From Candidatus Bipolaricaulota bacterium (GTDB lineage Bacteria; Bipolaricaulota; Bipolaricaulia; RBG-16-55-9; DRXL01), in the NCBI GenBank assembly GCA_938091745.1, contig CALLJK010000011.1, positions 115,074-179,073 on the forward strand: DNA of 64,000 bases, in the 5' to 3' direction. Shown here piece by piece: positions 40,142-49,151 of the stretch. Below the pieces are notes generated by a model. That model was not told the origin of the DNA, ran no database searches, and saw only the letters and a program-made list of their open reading frames with translations. A program made the translations under genes and the position numbers. Positions within the stretch are counted from its first letter, which is position 1; every line of letters begins with the position of its first letter.

Positions 40142-40900
40142 TTAGCGTCGCTTCCTTTCCTCGGTCCAATAGGGCTTGCTATACTCGTCCTTGCGGATTC
40201 TCCAAAAGTGCAGCGCGACTAAGAATATCAATGCCATGGGGAGCACGAAGACATGGATGACGTACCAGCGCAAGAGCGATGGTTGCCACAGATCCGTGCC
40301 CCCTAAAATAATCTGTTTCACATACGGCCCGATGAACGGCGTGCTGTCGGCGATGTTGCTCGCGATCTTCGCTGCGTAATACCCCAACTGATCCCAGGGC
40401 AGAATGTACCCGCTGAACGCAAAGAGCACCGTGATCACGAAGAGCAAGACCCCGATGACCCAATTGAATTCCCGAGGATTCTGATACGACCCTGTGAAGA
40501 AGACCCGCAGCATATGAAAGAAGACGGCGAAGACCATCAGCTCGGCGGACCACTTGTGCATATTACGTATAAATCTTCCCAACGGCACAGCGTTGACGAT
40601 CTCGCGGATCGAATCGTAGGCGCGCTCCACCGAGGGCACGTAATAGAACATCAGGAAGACCCCAGTAATGGTGAGAATGACGAAGAGCCACGTGGCGATC
40701 ACGCCCATCCAGAGCCAGTTGTAGCTCAATCGCGCTGATTCTTTGTGAATCTTTGCAGGGAGAATATGGACAAAGAAGTTGCGGCGGTTCATGGCGAGGC
40801 GGTCGGCTTCCGTCTGGGGAAGCCCCTCGCGACGGAAGATCGAGAGCCACACCCGCGAGCGCCGAATACCCTGCACGATTAAGAGAAGTTTGTCCATCAT
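40142..40900 (-). CDS. Cytochrome b (b6-type, N-terminal half)
   Basis: 252 residues with four membrane helices and two histidine pairs for two b hemes: H-K-W through F-H-M (14 apart) and V-I-H through L-H-F (15 apart, the b6 spacing). YILPWDQLGYYAAKIASN and IGPYVKQIILGG match menaquinol-oxidising b6-type proteins. It corresponds to the N-terminal half of cytochrome b; the subunit IV half is eight genes downstream, fused to a ferredoxin. Its start overlaps the Rieske stop (ATGA). Confidence 0.93.
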   Translation of the reverse strand: MMDKLLLIVQGIRRSRVWLSIFRREGLPQTEADRLAMNRRNFFVHILPAKIHKESARLSYNWLWMGVIATWLFVILTITGVFLMFYYVPSVERAYDSIREIVNAVPLGRFIRNMHKWSAELMVFAVFFHMLRVFFTGSYQNPREFNWVIGVLLFVITVLFAFSGYILPWDQLGYYAAKIASNIADSTPFIGPYVKQIILGGTDLWQPSLLRWYVIHVFVLPMALIFLVALHFWRIRKDEYSKPYWTEERKRR

Positions 40901-41460
40901 GAGAATTTGATGTCGCTGCCGTCAGGCTGGGGACCTTCGATCTCCTTCCCATCAGCCGTGAGGTACTGTGTGCTGGGGACGACTTTCGCGGTGTCGACTT
41001 GGAGGCGGCCATCGGGCGTCAGTTCTAATTTATAGAACGGCAATGGTCTGGGTGCCGGCCCGCCCAGCACTCTGCCGTCTCTAGCAAAGACGCTCCCATG
41101 ACAAGGACAAAAGGCGTGTACGACGGAATATTCTTGGCTGGGCGGCCCGAAGGGCTTGTAGCTGCATCCCAAATGGGTGCACGTCATAGAGAGGGCCTGG
41201 AAGCCCAGGGGCGTGCGAAAGATGAAGACCCTCTTGGCTTCGAGGGGCCGCATCTCACCAATTTGATAGTCACTAGGACGCCCGACGGTGAACGTCGTCG
41301 TCGGCTCATAAGTCAATTGGGGCTTGAGATAGTAGGGGACGCTTTGGGCAATACCCCCTATCGCCACTGCCAGCGACCCCCACCCCAGCCAACCCAAGAA
41401 GCGTCGTCGCGTCAGCAGGCTTATGGGAAACTCGACACTTGAGTCCTTGCCTACCTCCAT
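40897..41460 (-). CDS. Rieske iron-sulfur protein
   Basis: 187 residues. A twin-arginine-like RRRFLGWLGWGSLAVAIGG signal anchor (about 18-36) leads to a Rieske domain with CTHLGC and CPCHGS cluster boxes. It would accept electrons from quinol at the cytochrome b site on the outer face of the membrane. AAGGAG lies 11 bases before the ATG. First gene of the Rieske/cyt b/Rnf operon, behind a consensus promoter. Confidence 0.95.
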   Translation of the reverse strand: MEVGKDSSVEFPISLLTRRRFLGWLGWGSLAVAIGGIAQSVPYYLKPQLTYEPTTTFTVGRPSDYQIGEMRPLEAKRVFIFRTPLGFQALSMTCTHLGCSYKPFGPPSQEYSVVHAFCPCHGSVFARDGRVLGGPAPRPLPFYKLELTPDGRLQVDTAKVVPSTQYLTADGKEIEGPQPDGSDIKFS

Positions 41461-41490
41461 TCAATACACTTCTCCTTCTTTTATGCGCTG

Positions 41491-41519
41491 ATTATAACAA
41501 GGGCTTTGTAGCCTGTCAA
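41491..41519 (-). promoter_or_regulatory. Promoter of the Rieske/cyt b/Rnf operon
   Basis: Minus strand TTGACA (41514-41519), 17-base spacer, TATAAT (41491-41496): full consensus. Confidence 0.88.
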
Positions 41520-41554
41520 ACTTCTCTCTTTTTTACGAGAAAGCCCCTCAGTTT

Positions 41555-41574
41555 GCTATGATCTAGATCATAGC
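41555..41574. promoter_or_regulatory. Perfect 20-base palindrome, Crp/Fnr-like site
   Basis: The centre reads ATGAT-CTAG-ATCAT, one base per half away from the Fnr consensus TTGAT-N4-ATCAA, extended by GCT/AGC to 20 perfect bases. It lies about 80 bases upstream of the Rieske-operon start point and about 64 upstream of the ribE start point. A Crp/Fnr protein is encoded at 58820-59554. Confidence 0.65.
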
Positions 41575-41632
41575 TGGCGCTGACGCCTGTCATGTGAGGG
41601 CCTTCGCTTTTTTTGCTATGATATTTTGCGTG

Positions 41633-42250
41633 ATGTTTACAGGGATTATCATCGACACGGGGGAGGTCATGCATGTCAGCTCGGGCCGTCTGACCGTGAG
41701 TACCTCCAAGCTCTTCCCAGAGCTAGAGGTTGGGCGAAGCATCGCGGTCAACGGGGCGTGCCTGACGGTCATCGAGCTGAACCCAGCTGCCGAGAGTTTT
41801 TCAGCAGAATTGAGCCCGGAGACTCTCGAACGTACGAATCTGGGGCTGTTGCGTCGGGGCGATCTCGTGAATTTAGAGCTGCCCTTGCGATTCTCGGATC
41901 GCTTGGACGGGCACTTCGTGTTGGGCCATGTCGACACTGTGGGAGAGCTCGTCTCGATCTCCCGAAAAGAGAAGGGTGCCGTCTTTCGCTTTCGGGTAGA
42001 TAAAAAATACTCGCGCTATCTCATCGAGAAGGGCTCGATTGCCCTGGACGGGATCAGCTTGACGATCTTCAATATTCGTGATGGCGAATTTGATGTCGCG
42101 ATCATCCCCCACACGCTGGAGCAGACCAATCTGCGCCTGCGGCGTCCAGGGGATAAAATAAACGTTGAATTTGACGTATTGGGAAAGTATATAGAGAAAC
42201 TACTGCCGACCTCTCTCCTAGCCCTTCCCCGACAGAGGGCCGGGGGATAG
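41633..42250 (+). CDS. ribE: Riboflavin synthase alpha subunit
   Basis: 205 residues. It has two repeated lumazine-binding domains ([12 protein letters not shown] at the start; [10 protein letters not shown] midway) and joins two 6,7-dimethyl-8-ribityllumazine molecules into riboflavin. ATG 41633 gives the invariant MFTGI N-terminus. A -10 box TATGAT (41617-41622) lies 10 bases upstream and there is no ribosome site, so it looks nearly leaderless. The last 13 residues ([13 protein letters not shown]) are atypical, coded by a CCTCTCTCC-type sequence that may derive from a family C repeat. Confidence 0.95.
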   Translation: MFTGIIIDTGEVMHVSSGRLTVSTSKLFPELEVGRSIAVNGACLTVIELNPAAESFSAELSPETLERTNLGLLRRGDLVNLELPLRFSDRLDGHFVLGHVDTVGELVSISRKEKGAVFRFRVDKKYSRYLIEKGSIALDGISLTIFNIRDGEFDVAIIPHTLEQTNLRLRRPGDKINVEFDVLGKYIEKLLPTSLLALPRQRAGG

Positions 42251-42272
42251 GTCTCCAAAGGAGGCTTTTTCT

Positions 42273-43499
42273 ATGGCTTTTGCCAAGATCGAAGAAGCGC
42301 TTGAAGCCCTCAAGCGCGGCGAGATGATCGTCGTCGTGGACGACGAAGACCGAGAAAACGAGGGTGACGTCGTCGTCGCTGCTCAGTTTGTCACCCCGGA
42401 GAAGATCAATTTCATGGCTAAGGAGGCCCGGGGTATTATCTGTGTGCCCATGACCGGGGAACGTCTCGACGAGCTTGGGATCAAGCTCATGGTGCAGACG
42501 GACTCTGGAGGGAAGGGCTGTGCGTTCACGGTCTCGGTGGACGCTCGCGAGGGGATTAGCACCGGCACGTCTGCCTACGATCGCGCTCACACTATTAAGA
42601 CGCTAATTGACCCTAAGACGAAGCCCTCGGATTTAGTCCAGCCGGGGCATGTCTTTCCGTTGCGCGCGCGCCCCGGCGGCGTGCTTCAGAGAGCCGGGCA
42701 CACCGAAGCCAGCGTCGATCTCTGTAAATTAGCTGGGCTCTACCCGGCCGCTGTGATCTGCGAAGTGATGAACGAAGACGGCACGATGGCCCGGCTGCCC
42801 AGCTTGGAAAAATTCGCTCAAAAACATAATCTACTCATTATCAGCATTGCTGATCTCATTCGCTATCGCTATGAGCGCGAGCACCTGGTCGAGAAGATCG
42901 CCTGGGCGAATCTCCCCACGGAGTTTGGCGAGTTCACTATTCACGCGTATAAGAGCTTAGTAGACGGGAAGGAACACATCGCGCTGGTGAAGGGCGACGT
43001 CGCTGGGAAAGAGAACGTCTTGGTACGGGTGCATTCGGAGTGTCTGACGGGGGACGTCTTCGGCTCACTCAAGTGCGACTGCGGCGAGCAGCTCCGGCAA
43101 GCCCTGCGCCAGATCGCTGACGAGGGCCGCGGGGTCTTTCTCTACTTGCGCCAAGAGGGGCGCGGCATCGGCCTGGGCAACAAGATCAAAGCATATCATC
43201 TGCAAGACAAGGGACTGGACACCGTCGAAGCGAATCGTCAGTTGGGCTTCAAAGAAGACCTACGCGAGTACGGCATCGGGGTTCAAATTCTCAAAGACTT
43301 GGGGCTGAGCACGATCCGCATCTTGACGAACAACCCCAAAAAGCTCGTAGGGATCGAAGCCTATGGCATCAAGATCGTCGAGCAGATCCCTATCTTAGTG
43401 CAACCAAACCCGCATAACTATAAGTATCTGAAGACGAAGAAAGAGAAGCTAGGACACCAGCTCGATGCGATCTTCGTCAATTTCAGTAATGAGCCTTAA
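42273..43499 (+). CDS. ribBA: Bifunctional DHBP synthase / GTP cyclohydrolase II
   Basis: 408 residues. The N-terminal RibB domain ([10 protein letters not shown] near residue 23; GHTEASVDL) makes 3,4-dihydroxy-2-butanone 4-phosphate from ribulose 5-phosphate. The C-terminal RibA domain (about 205-400) has the zinc cysteines in [14 protein letters not shown] and RQEGRGIGL, and opens GTP. It therefore supplies both entry branches of riboflavin synthesis. AAAGGAGG precedes the ATG. Confidence 0.97.
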   Translation: MAFAKIEEALEALKRGEMIVVVDDEDRENEGDVVVAAQFVTPEKINFMAKEARGIICVPMTGERLDELGIKLMVQTDSGGKGCAFTVSVDAREGISTGTSAYDRAHTIKTLIDPKTKPSDLVQPGHVFPLRARPGGVLQRAGHTEASVDLCKLAGLYPAAVICEVMNEDGTMARLPSLEKFAQKHNLLIISIADLIRYRYEREHLVEKIAWANLPTEFGEFTIHAYKSLVDGKEHIALVKGDVAGKENVLVRVHSECLTGDVFGSLKCDCGEQLRQALRQIADEGRGVFLYLRQEGRGIGLGNKIKAYHLQDKGLDTVEANRQLGFKEDLREYGIGVQILKDLGLSTIRILTNNPKKLVGIEAYGIKIVEQIPILVQPNPHNYKYLKTKKEKLGHQLDAIFVNFSNEP

Positions 43500-43902
43500 G
43501 ATCGCGGTCGTCGTCAGCGAGTTCAACAAAGAGATCACCCAAGAGATGCTCAAGGCTGCCCACGAAGAGCTTCAGCGGGCTGGGGTTTCGGAGATTGAGA
43601 TCTTCTGGGTGCCGGGGGCGTTTGAGATCCCCGCGATGGTGAAGCGTCTTGCGCAATCAGGGCGCTATGACGGGATTCTGCCGTTGGGTTGTGTGATCAA
43701 AGGGGAGACGGCGCATTTTGAGCATATCGCCCGAGCGGTGACCGACGGGCTGATGCGCGTGACGTTGGAATGCGACACTCCGATAGTCTTTGGGGTGCTG
43801 ACGCCCTATACAGAAGAGCAAGCCTGTGCACGTATCTACAAAGGGGCTGAAGCTGCCAAGAGCTTGATAGAATTGATTACGTTGCGGTGGAAGCTAAGCT
43901 GA
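43489..43902 (+). CDS. ribH: 6,7-dimethyl-8-ribityllumazine synthase
   Basis: 137 residues, a little short. Conserved segments: [33 protein letters not shown] with the catalytic histidine, VFGVLT. It condenses the RibA-branch and RibB-branch products. ATG 43489 lies inside the last codons of ribBA (11-base overlap), so translation is coupled. The ribE-ribBA-ribH set lacks ribD, which must be elsewhere. Confidence 0.95.
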   Translation: MSLKIAVVVSEFNKEITQEMLKAAHEELQRAGVSEIEIFWVPGAFEIPAMVKRLAQSGRYDGILPLGCVIKGETAHFEHIARAVTDGLMRVTLECDTPIVFGVLTPYTEEQACARIYKGAEAAKSLIELITLRWKLS

Positions 43903-43940
43903 CCAGGAAGCGTGACAATGCCTTCATACTATTTAATCTC

Positions 43941-43969
43941 TTGACAGTGCCTCAACAAGTAGTTATCAT
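43941..43969 (+). promoter_or_regulatory. Promoter of the AbrB/RelE pair
   Basis: TTGACA (43941-43946), 17-base spacer, TATCAT (43964-43969). Confidence 0.7.
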
Positions 43970-44017
43970 ACAAATATACAAATCTATGAATCACTCCGCC
44001 TATCAAGGGGGCTCTCT

Positions 44018-44287
44018 ATGCCAACAGTCAAGGTAGGACGAAGCCGACAAGTAGTCATCCCTAAGGAGATTTGGGACAAGCTGCGATTGGAACCAGGCGA
44101 CTACTTTGAAGTGAGGGTTGCTAAGACCGGGATTCTCTTCATCCCGAAGAAACTCGTTGATCGAGATCCCTGGTATTGGTCGGAGGAAGGCCAGAGGCAT
44201 ATCAACGAGGCCCTTGAGGATATCGAGGCAGGGCGCATTAAGGAGTTCAGCAATGTTGACGATCTCATTCAGGACCTCGAATCCTAG
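44018..44287 (+). CDS. AbrB/MazE-type antitoxin
   Basis: 89 residues. The swapped-hairpin AbrB domain occupies the N-terminus (VKVGRSRQVVIPKEIWDKLRL, with GDYFEV following). The C-terminal half is acidic and helical (EEGQRHINEALEDIEAGRI), suited to wrap a toxin. It has its own promoter and an AAGGGGG ribosome site. It is followed 5 bases later by a RelE-like gene, forming a type II toxin-antitoxin pair with the antitoxin first. Confidence 0.88.
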   Translation: MPTVKVGRSRQVVIPKEIWDKLRLEPGDYFEVRVAKTGILFIPKKLVDRDPWYWSEEGQRHINEALEDIEAGRIKEFSNVDDLIQDLES

Positions 44288-44292
44288 TCTCT

Positions 44293-44538
44293 ATGCGCCT
44301 TATCCGAACCAATCACTTCCGACGTGAATGGAAAAAGCTGCCTGTTAAAATTCGGCGAAGAGCCCAAAAAGCCCTCCGTCTCTTAATCAGCAATATTCGG
44401 CATCCCTCACTGCGAGCGAAGATCGTTGACGAAACGAAGCGCATCTGGCAAGCGCGAGTCAACGGCGGTTACCGCTTCTATTTTCAGATTCGCGATGACG
44501 CTTACTACCTGCTTGATATAGGGCCACACCCGAAGTAA
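44293..44538 (+). CDS. RelE/ParE-superfamily toxin
   Basis: 81 residues, basic. The helical N-terminus (FRREWKKLPVKIRRRAQKAL) and the beta-sheet end (WQARVNGGYRFYFQI, then YYLLDIGPHPK) are typical of RelE-type mRNA interferases. Whether it is catalytically active cannot be judged. Paired with the upstream AbrB-type antitoxin. Confidence 0.85.
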   Translation: MRLIRTNHFRREWKKLPVKIRRRAQKALRLLISNIRHPSLRAKIVDETKRIWQARVNGGYRFYFQIRDDAYYLLDIGPHPK

Positions 44539-44587
44539 CTTATCGCCCAAAGATCGCGATCTTCAATGCTTGCCACCATCTGTCTCA

Positions 44588-45553
44588 TTAAGTCCAGGAG
44601 ATCCCACGCTGGCGCACGTGACGCCCGTCAGTGAAGACCTTCAATGAGCCCCACTGAATCGTCGTGGCGCGTTCAACTGGTGTTAAGATCGAGATCGTCT
44701 CACTCGAAAGCTCTTGAACAGTTCCCAAGCCCGCAAGGCGCTCCCCCATGCAGCAGCCTACGAGCGAATCTTTCAGCTCGCCCCATAAGAGCACCGAGAG
44801 CGACTCAACCCCTAACGCGCGCTGCGCTTCAGCGACAGAGAAGGGCCAACGCTCAACGACAAGCGTTGCTGTTGGGGGCAAGCGCCATGCTGCGAGCACA
44901 GGGCACGCGAGGAGATTCGATAAGAGCTTTGTATCGAGGGGTTCTCCATGCCCGATGAGCGCACGCTCTACCCCAAGTTCTGCGAAGTGCCACACCTGAA
45001 GCTGAGCGTTGCGAAAGTATTCTCTGAAAGCATCTTCGCGGGCGCGAATGCGCTCCTCCCGCGACTTGCTCCCTGTGTGCGTCACGGGAAGCTCTATGAC
45101 TTTGATATCTTGATGGGCGTAGAGCTTATAGTACGCGAGCTCTCCAGCGCGTTGCAGCAGCACGAGCACATCAGGGTGCACAAGCCGAATCAATTCGCTC
45201 TTGTAGGCGCGCGCGGCTTCGCCGGTGATATAGCCGTCGGTGTCGATGAGCAAGGGCCGAGCAGTGCCACGCAGACAGTGCGCGATTCCCGTGAGCACTG
45301 GCAAAAAATTCCCTCTGGGAGAGATGTCTCCCACGAAATAGCTTGCGCGGATCTCCATGTTCTCAGTGAAGAGCGCGCCGCGGGAGATGCACGCCGGCAG
45401 GCCAAGCCAGCTCTGCCCTACATCAGCATCAATCACTTCTCCCCCAAGCTGTTGGTGAAGCTGACGAATAAGTGTTGTCTTGCCGGCGTCGGTCGCGCCG
45501 AGAAAGAGCACAACCGACTCCGGCGTGATCGACTCTAAGAGCTTTTCAAGCAC
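44588..45553 (-). CDS. Clp1/Grc3-family P-loop protein (putative polynucleotide kinase)
   Basis: 321 residues from GTG 45553. It has a P-loop GATDAGKTTL (about 18-27) and DADVGQSWLGLPA, the latter matching Clp1-type kinases. The C-terminal beta domain has VGCCMGERLAGLGTV and WGSLKVFTDGR. Relatives phosphorylate RNA or DNA 5'-hydroxyl ends; activity here is untested. It starts 11 bases after the tldE stop and may be translated by coupling, since no ribosome site is clear. Confidence 0.75.
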   Translation of the reverse strand: MLEKLLESITPESVVLFLGATDAGKTTLIRQLHQQLGGEVIDADVGQSWLGLPACISRGALFTENMEIRASYFVGDISPRGNFLPVLTGIAHCLRGTARPLLIDTDGYITGEAARAYKSELIRLVHPDVLVLLQRAGELAYYKLYAHQDIKVIELPVTHTGSKSREERIRAREDAFREYFRNAQLQVWHFAELGVERALIGHGEPLDTKLLSNLLACPVLAAWRLPPTATLVVERWPFSVAEAQRALGVESLSVLLWGELKDSLVGCCMGERLAGLGTVQELSSETISILTPVERATTIQWGSLKVFTDGRHVRQRGISWT

Positions 45554-45564
45554 GATCTTATATT

Positions 45565-46905
45565 TTACTTGCTCGCGACGCTCACGCCATCTAGCGCAAT
45601 CGCTGGGGTGTGCACAAAGCCGAAGACCCACTCCGGACGATCACTGAGCGCAATGAGCTTGTCTTTGAGCAAGTCATAGACGTTGCCTGCGATCATCGTG
45701 TTCTTGACGCGCCCAACGATCTCCCCCTTGCGCACTAGGAAGCCCAGCAAGACAGGATTGGAAAACTCGCCTGCGAGGGGATTGCCTCCTCCCAGTTGCA
45801 TGACGTCCTCTACTACGAGGGCTTCATCTAAATCTTTGAAAACCTGATCGAGGGGTTTTTCACCAGGAGGGATGACGCCGCTTGTAAAAGCGACCCCTGG
45901 AGGGCGCCGGAACCCTCCACCCCTAAAGCCCGATTTGAAGCCGTTGCCCGTGGGCTGGGCTTTCGCGAGCGCTGCCGATTTCAAGTCGTAGAGAAATCCC
46001 TTGACGACCCCTTTCTCAACCAAAAACTTCCTCGCTGTTGGCGTGCCCTCGTCATCATAGGGCGTTGATCTAGGCGCAAAGTCGATCGTCCCGTCGTCTA
46101 TGAGCGAGAAGCGCTCATCGAAAATTTTCTGATTGAGCTTCTCGCGCAGCGGCGAGACACCCAAAAAGACGTTGCGTCCGTCTAGCCCTACCATGAACGG
46201 CATTAAGAGCACGAGGACCCCCCCACGATGGAAGATCACCGGCATCGCTTTGGTTTCGACTGGGGCAACTTTTTCGGCAAGACGCAGTCTCTCAATAATG
46301 CGCTGGGCTACTGCTGTGCCGTCTAGCTTGTCGGCACGTCGTGAGGTATCTTGATCATAGATGATAAGAATATCTCCTTCTTGTGCGCGCGTGACCGACG
46401 CACCTACGCTGACAACGGTGCGTCGACTCACGAGCTCCAAGCCGCTGGTATTGCATAGGGTGACTTCTTCAAGCTCTTTGACAGCCCACGCGTCGATCTG
46501 CAATGTCGCATCATATGCTTTGATCTTCTCGACGATCTCTTCGCCTAGTGCGATCAGCTTCTGTTCGTCGAGGTGCTCAACGTGCGGGTCGAAGCACTGC
46601 ACAGATGGGGCAGGCTGCTTTGCGGGGAATCGAAACGGCGCGGGATCGCCCGAGCGCGCAGATTCGAGCGCGTTCTGTAAGAGATTCGTGTCGTCGCTGA
46701 GATCGGTCGTAGTCGAAAACCCCAAGCGCCCATCTTTGATGATGCGCAGCGCCCGACCCGCAGTCTCTACAACCTTAACCGATTCCAACACCCCGGCACG
46801 GAATCTCACCGGTAGCTCCAAGCTATGGAGCTCGTAGATCTCCGCTCCGTCTGTCTGCTTGGCAACCCTTTCTAACAGATCTGTCGAGCGAATTTGGTTT
46901 CTCAT
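45565..46905 (-). CDS. tldE: TldE/PmbA-family metalloprotease partner
   Basis: 446 residues, TldD/PmbA fold without the zinc HExxxH motif, as expected for TldE. VSPLREKLNQKIFDERFSL and GGGNPLAGEFSNPV are family blocks. TldD and TldE form a heterodimeric protease that processes unfolded or modified peptides. Its start overlaps the tldD stop by 4 bases. Confidence 0.92.
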   Translation of the reverse strand: MRNQIRSTDLLERVAKQTDGAEIYELHSLELPVRFRAGVLESVKVVETAGRALRIIKDGRLGFSTTTDLSDDTNLLQNALESARSGDPAPFRFPAKQPAPSVQCFDPHVEHLDEQKLIALGEEIVEKIKAYDATLQIDAWAVKELEEVTLCNTSGLELVSRRTVVSVGASVTRAQEGDILIIYDQDTSRRADKLDGTAVAQRIIERLRLAEKVAPVETKAMPVIFHRGGVLVLLMPFMVGLDGRNVFLGVSPLREKLNQKIFDERFSLIDDGTIDFAPRSTPYDDEGTPTARKFLVEKGVVKGFLYDLKSAALAKAQPTGNGFKSGFRGGGFRRPPGVAFTSGVIPPGEKPLDQVFKDLDEALVVEDVMQLGGGNPLAGEFSNPVLLGFLVRKGEIVGRVKNTMIAGNVYDLLKDKLIALSDRPEWVFGFVHTPAIALDGVSVASK

Positions 46906-48284
46906 GCTGCCTTCCCTCCTATGGTGAGAGTGCGCACGCGGATGTGCGGGCCGCCAGCCGTGATCGGCAATGGGAACTGCCCGTCCTTGCCACAGCCTCC
47001 TGAGCTGCCCTTAATGACGAGATCGTTCCCGATCATCTCTATATTTTTGAGCGTCTCGAAGACGTTGCCCGTGAGCACCACATCGCGCAGGAGCTCTCCG
47101 AGCTGGCCCTTCACGATCTCGTATGCGTACATGGCTTCGAACGTAAACTGTTCGATCATCGTCTGGCCGCCAAAAGACCCGCAAGCATAGATGCCATAGT
47201 CTATATCTTTGAGCATCTGCTCAAACGAAGCTGAGCCAGCTTCGATATACGTATTGCGCATCCGGACGATGGGCTCAAACTGATAGTTGACGGCGCGGGC
47301 GTTGCCCGTGGGTTGAGCACCCATCTTGGCTGCCGTCTCGCGACTGTGCAAGAAACTGTTTAAGATCCCATTTTTAATGAGATAGACCTTCTGTCTGGGA
47401 GTGCCTTCGTCATCGTACTTGAAGTTCCCTCGGAGCCCTGGGAGATAGCCGTCATCGACGACGTTCAGTTCCTTGACCCCGAATTGTCGCCCTATCTTGA
47501 GGACTTCTTGAAGCCGAGGGTTCTTGAAGAGAAAGTCTGCTTCGCACAGATGCCCAAACGCTTCGTGGATGAAGACCCCAGCGAGATCTGGGTCTAAGAT
47601 AACCGTGTAGACACCCGCGGTGACGGGCTTGGCTTTCAAGAGATCGAGAGCGCGTCGTGCGGCTTTGAGCGCCTTCTCTTCTTGGTTCTCGACGGCTTCA
47701 AAGCCTGCGAGCCAGCCGTGCGATTCTGCCCCTCTCTGGATGTTCTTCTCTCCCTCGCGCGCCGTGGCTGACACAAGCAACGTTACGTCGGGACGCTCTT
47801 CGACAATAAAAGTCCCTTCAGAGTTCGCATATGTCACCTCTTTGAACGAATCCGTATAGCGCGCGTTCGTGGAGACGATCTTATCGCTTTGCTTCAGCAT
47901 CAGCTCATTGTATCTGCTGAGAAGCTCTTGTTTTTGGCGCAGCGACACAGATCGTGGGTCTTTTTTCAGGGAGACTCGCACCTCGTCTTGGACGGGCTGA
48001 GCCGGCGCCAGTGTTACTCTCTCTAGGACTTTGGCGCTGACGGCTTTCGCAATACGATATGCGTCTTCGACGTGCTTTTCTAGGTTATCGAGCGAGTTGA
48101 AGACGGCGATCCCCCAACCGCCCCCTACTAAGCATCTGACGATCCCACCCAGCTCCGACGACGCCTCAAGATTCTCTAAATTCTCCTTCCGATACGCAAC
48201 TTCGGTGCGCCACTCGCGCTCAACCCGGATCTCCGTATAGTCGGCGCGGCTGCGCTCTAACGCCTTGAGAATTTGGTCACGCAT
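46902..48284 (-). CDS. tldD: TldD metalloprotease
   Basis: 460 residues. The zinc motif is FIHEAFGHLCEAD (HExxxH), about residue 250. GSSGGCGKDGQFPLPI near the C-terminus holds the third ligand region. ATG 48284 is chosen because AAAGGG lies 8 bases upstream. It follows the ABC-2 permease gene by 16 bases and is coupled to tldE. An exporter next to TldDE suggests processing and export of a peptide, but no precursor gene was found. Confidence 0.93.
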   Translation of the reverse strand: MRDQILKALERSRADYTEIRVEREWRTEVAYRKENLENLEASSELGGIVRCLVGGGWGIAVFNSLDNLEKHVEDAYRIAKAVSAKVLERVTLAPAQPVQDEVRVSLKKDPRSVSLRQKQELLSRYNELMLKQSDKIVSTNARYTDSFKEVTYANSEGTFIVEERPDVTLLVSATAREGEKNIQRGAESHGWLAGFEAVENQEEKALKAARRALDLLKAKPVTAGVYTVILDPDLAGVFIHEAFGHLCEADFLFKNPRLQEVLKIGRQFGVKELNVVDDGYLPGLRGNFKYDDEGTPRQKVYLIKNGILNSFLHSRETAAKMGAQPTGNARAVNYQFEPIVRMRNTYIEAGSASFEQMLKDIDYGIYACGSFGGQTMIEQFTFEAMYAYEIVKGQLGELLRDVVLTGNVFETLKNIEMIGNDLVIKGSSGGCGKDGQFPLPITAGGPHIRVRTLTIGGKAA

Positions 48285-48300
48285 AGAGATCACCCTTTCT

Positions 48301-49083
48301 TTAGTAATGGCCTAACAACCCACGATCCCGCGCGACGCCTTCTAGACGCTTGAAGAGCGCATAGCCGATCAGAAAGTACGTCGCCGAGACTGCTGCCAAG
48401 AACGCTACGTCCGCGAAGGGCATGGCATAGAGCGACTGCCCACCGATGAGGACTCGCCCAATGAGATGGACTCCCCACGTCACAGGGAGGAACTTTGCCC
48501 ATGGGAACGTCTCCAACGCACTGGCTGCGATCACCAGCGCGACCCACACGAACTGAAAGATCTGAAAGACCGCTTGCACTTGCTTGAAGACCAACGCCAG
48601 CCCGCCCATAGCAAACCCAAACCCGTAGACGCCCCACACCGTCAGCAGCATCAACGGGATAAGACTGAGAAAATCGAGATGGAGCCATTTGCCCGTCACG
48701 GCCATCATGAGCATAAAGAGCCCAAGCGTAAGAGTCAGATTGATGACTAAGAACGATAAGATATAGCTCAAGCTCACCCAGCCAAACCCCAGAGGAGACA
48801 TGTAGAGCTGTTCGAGCGTGCCTTGCTGCGCTTCGTTGATAAAATCCCATGTCAAATCTGAGAACGCAAAGATGATGAACGTCCAGAGCATAAACCCCAT
48901 CACGATGCCCTCTAGTGTGTTGCCGAAGCTAGGGCTGCTCCCTCCCAGCCATTGTGCCCCATAGAAGATCACGAGAAAGACCATCATGATGCTGATGATC
49001 CCTGCGGTGAGATTGAACGGGTAGCGCCAGATGATGAGGAAATTCTTCTTCATCATCGCCTTGAGCAGATAGAGATATCTCAT
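48301..49083 (-). CDS. ABC-2 type transporter permease
   Basis: 260 residues, six membrane helices (MMKKNFLIIWRYPFNLTAGI at the start; FGFAMGGLALVFKQVQAVF later). ATG 49083 is set by AGGAGG 5 bases upstream; the longer frame to 49374 runs antisense to hicB. It is the membrane partner of the ATPase at 49657-50619, from which it is separated by the oppositely oriented hicBA pair. Substrate unknown. Confidence 0.9.
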   Translation of the reverse strand: MRYLYLLKAMMKKNFLIIWRYPFNLTAGIISIMMVFLVIFYGAQWLGGSSPSFGNTLEGIVMGFMLWTFIIFAFSDLTWDFINEAQQGTLEQLYMSPLGFGWVSLSYILSFLVINLTLTLGLFMLMMAVTGKWLHLDFLSLIPLMLLTVWGVYGFGFAMGGLALVFKQVQAVFQIFQFVWVALVIAASALETFPWAKFLPVTWGVHLIGRVLIGGQSLYAMPFADVAFLAAVSATYFLIGYALFKRLEGVARDRGLLGHY

Positions 49084-49112
49084 AGAGGCCTCCTCAAGCT
49101 TTCTTATCTGAC

Positions 49113-49142
49113 TTGATGAACTAACTTGTCTTGGGGTATTAT
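49113..49142 (+). promoter_or_regulatory. hicB promoter, leaderless type
   Basis: TTGATG (49113-49118), 18-base spacer, TATTAT (49137-49142), 9 bases before the hicB ATG. It lies just upstream of the oppositely oriented permease gene. Confidence 0.5.
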
Positions 49143-49151
49143 AAGCTTGCC

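Noticed and set aside
41521..41632. FMN riboswitch upstream of ribE
   Set aside because: No RFN-like conserved segments and almost no untranslated leader; only a palindrome and promoters are seen.
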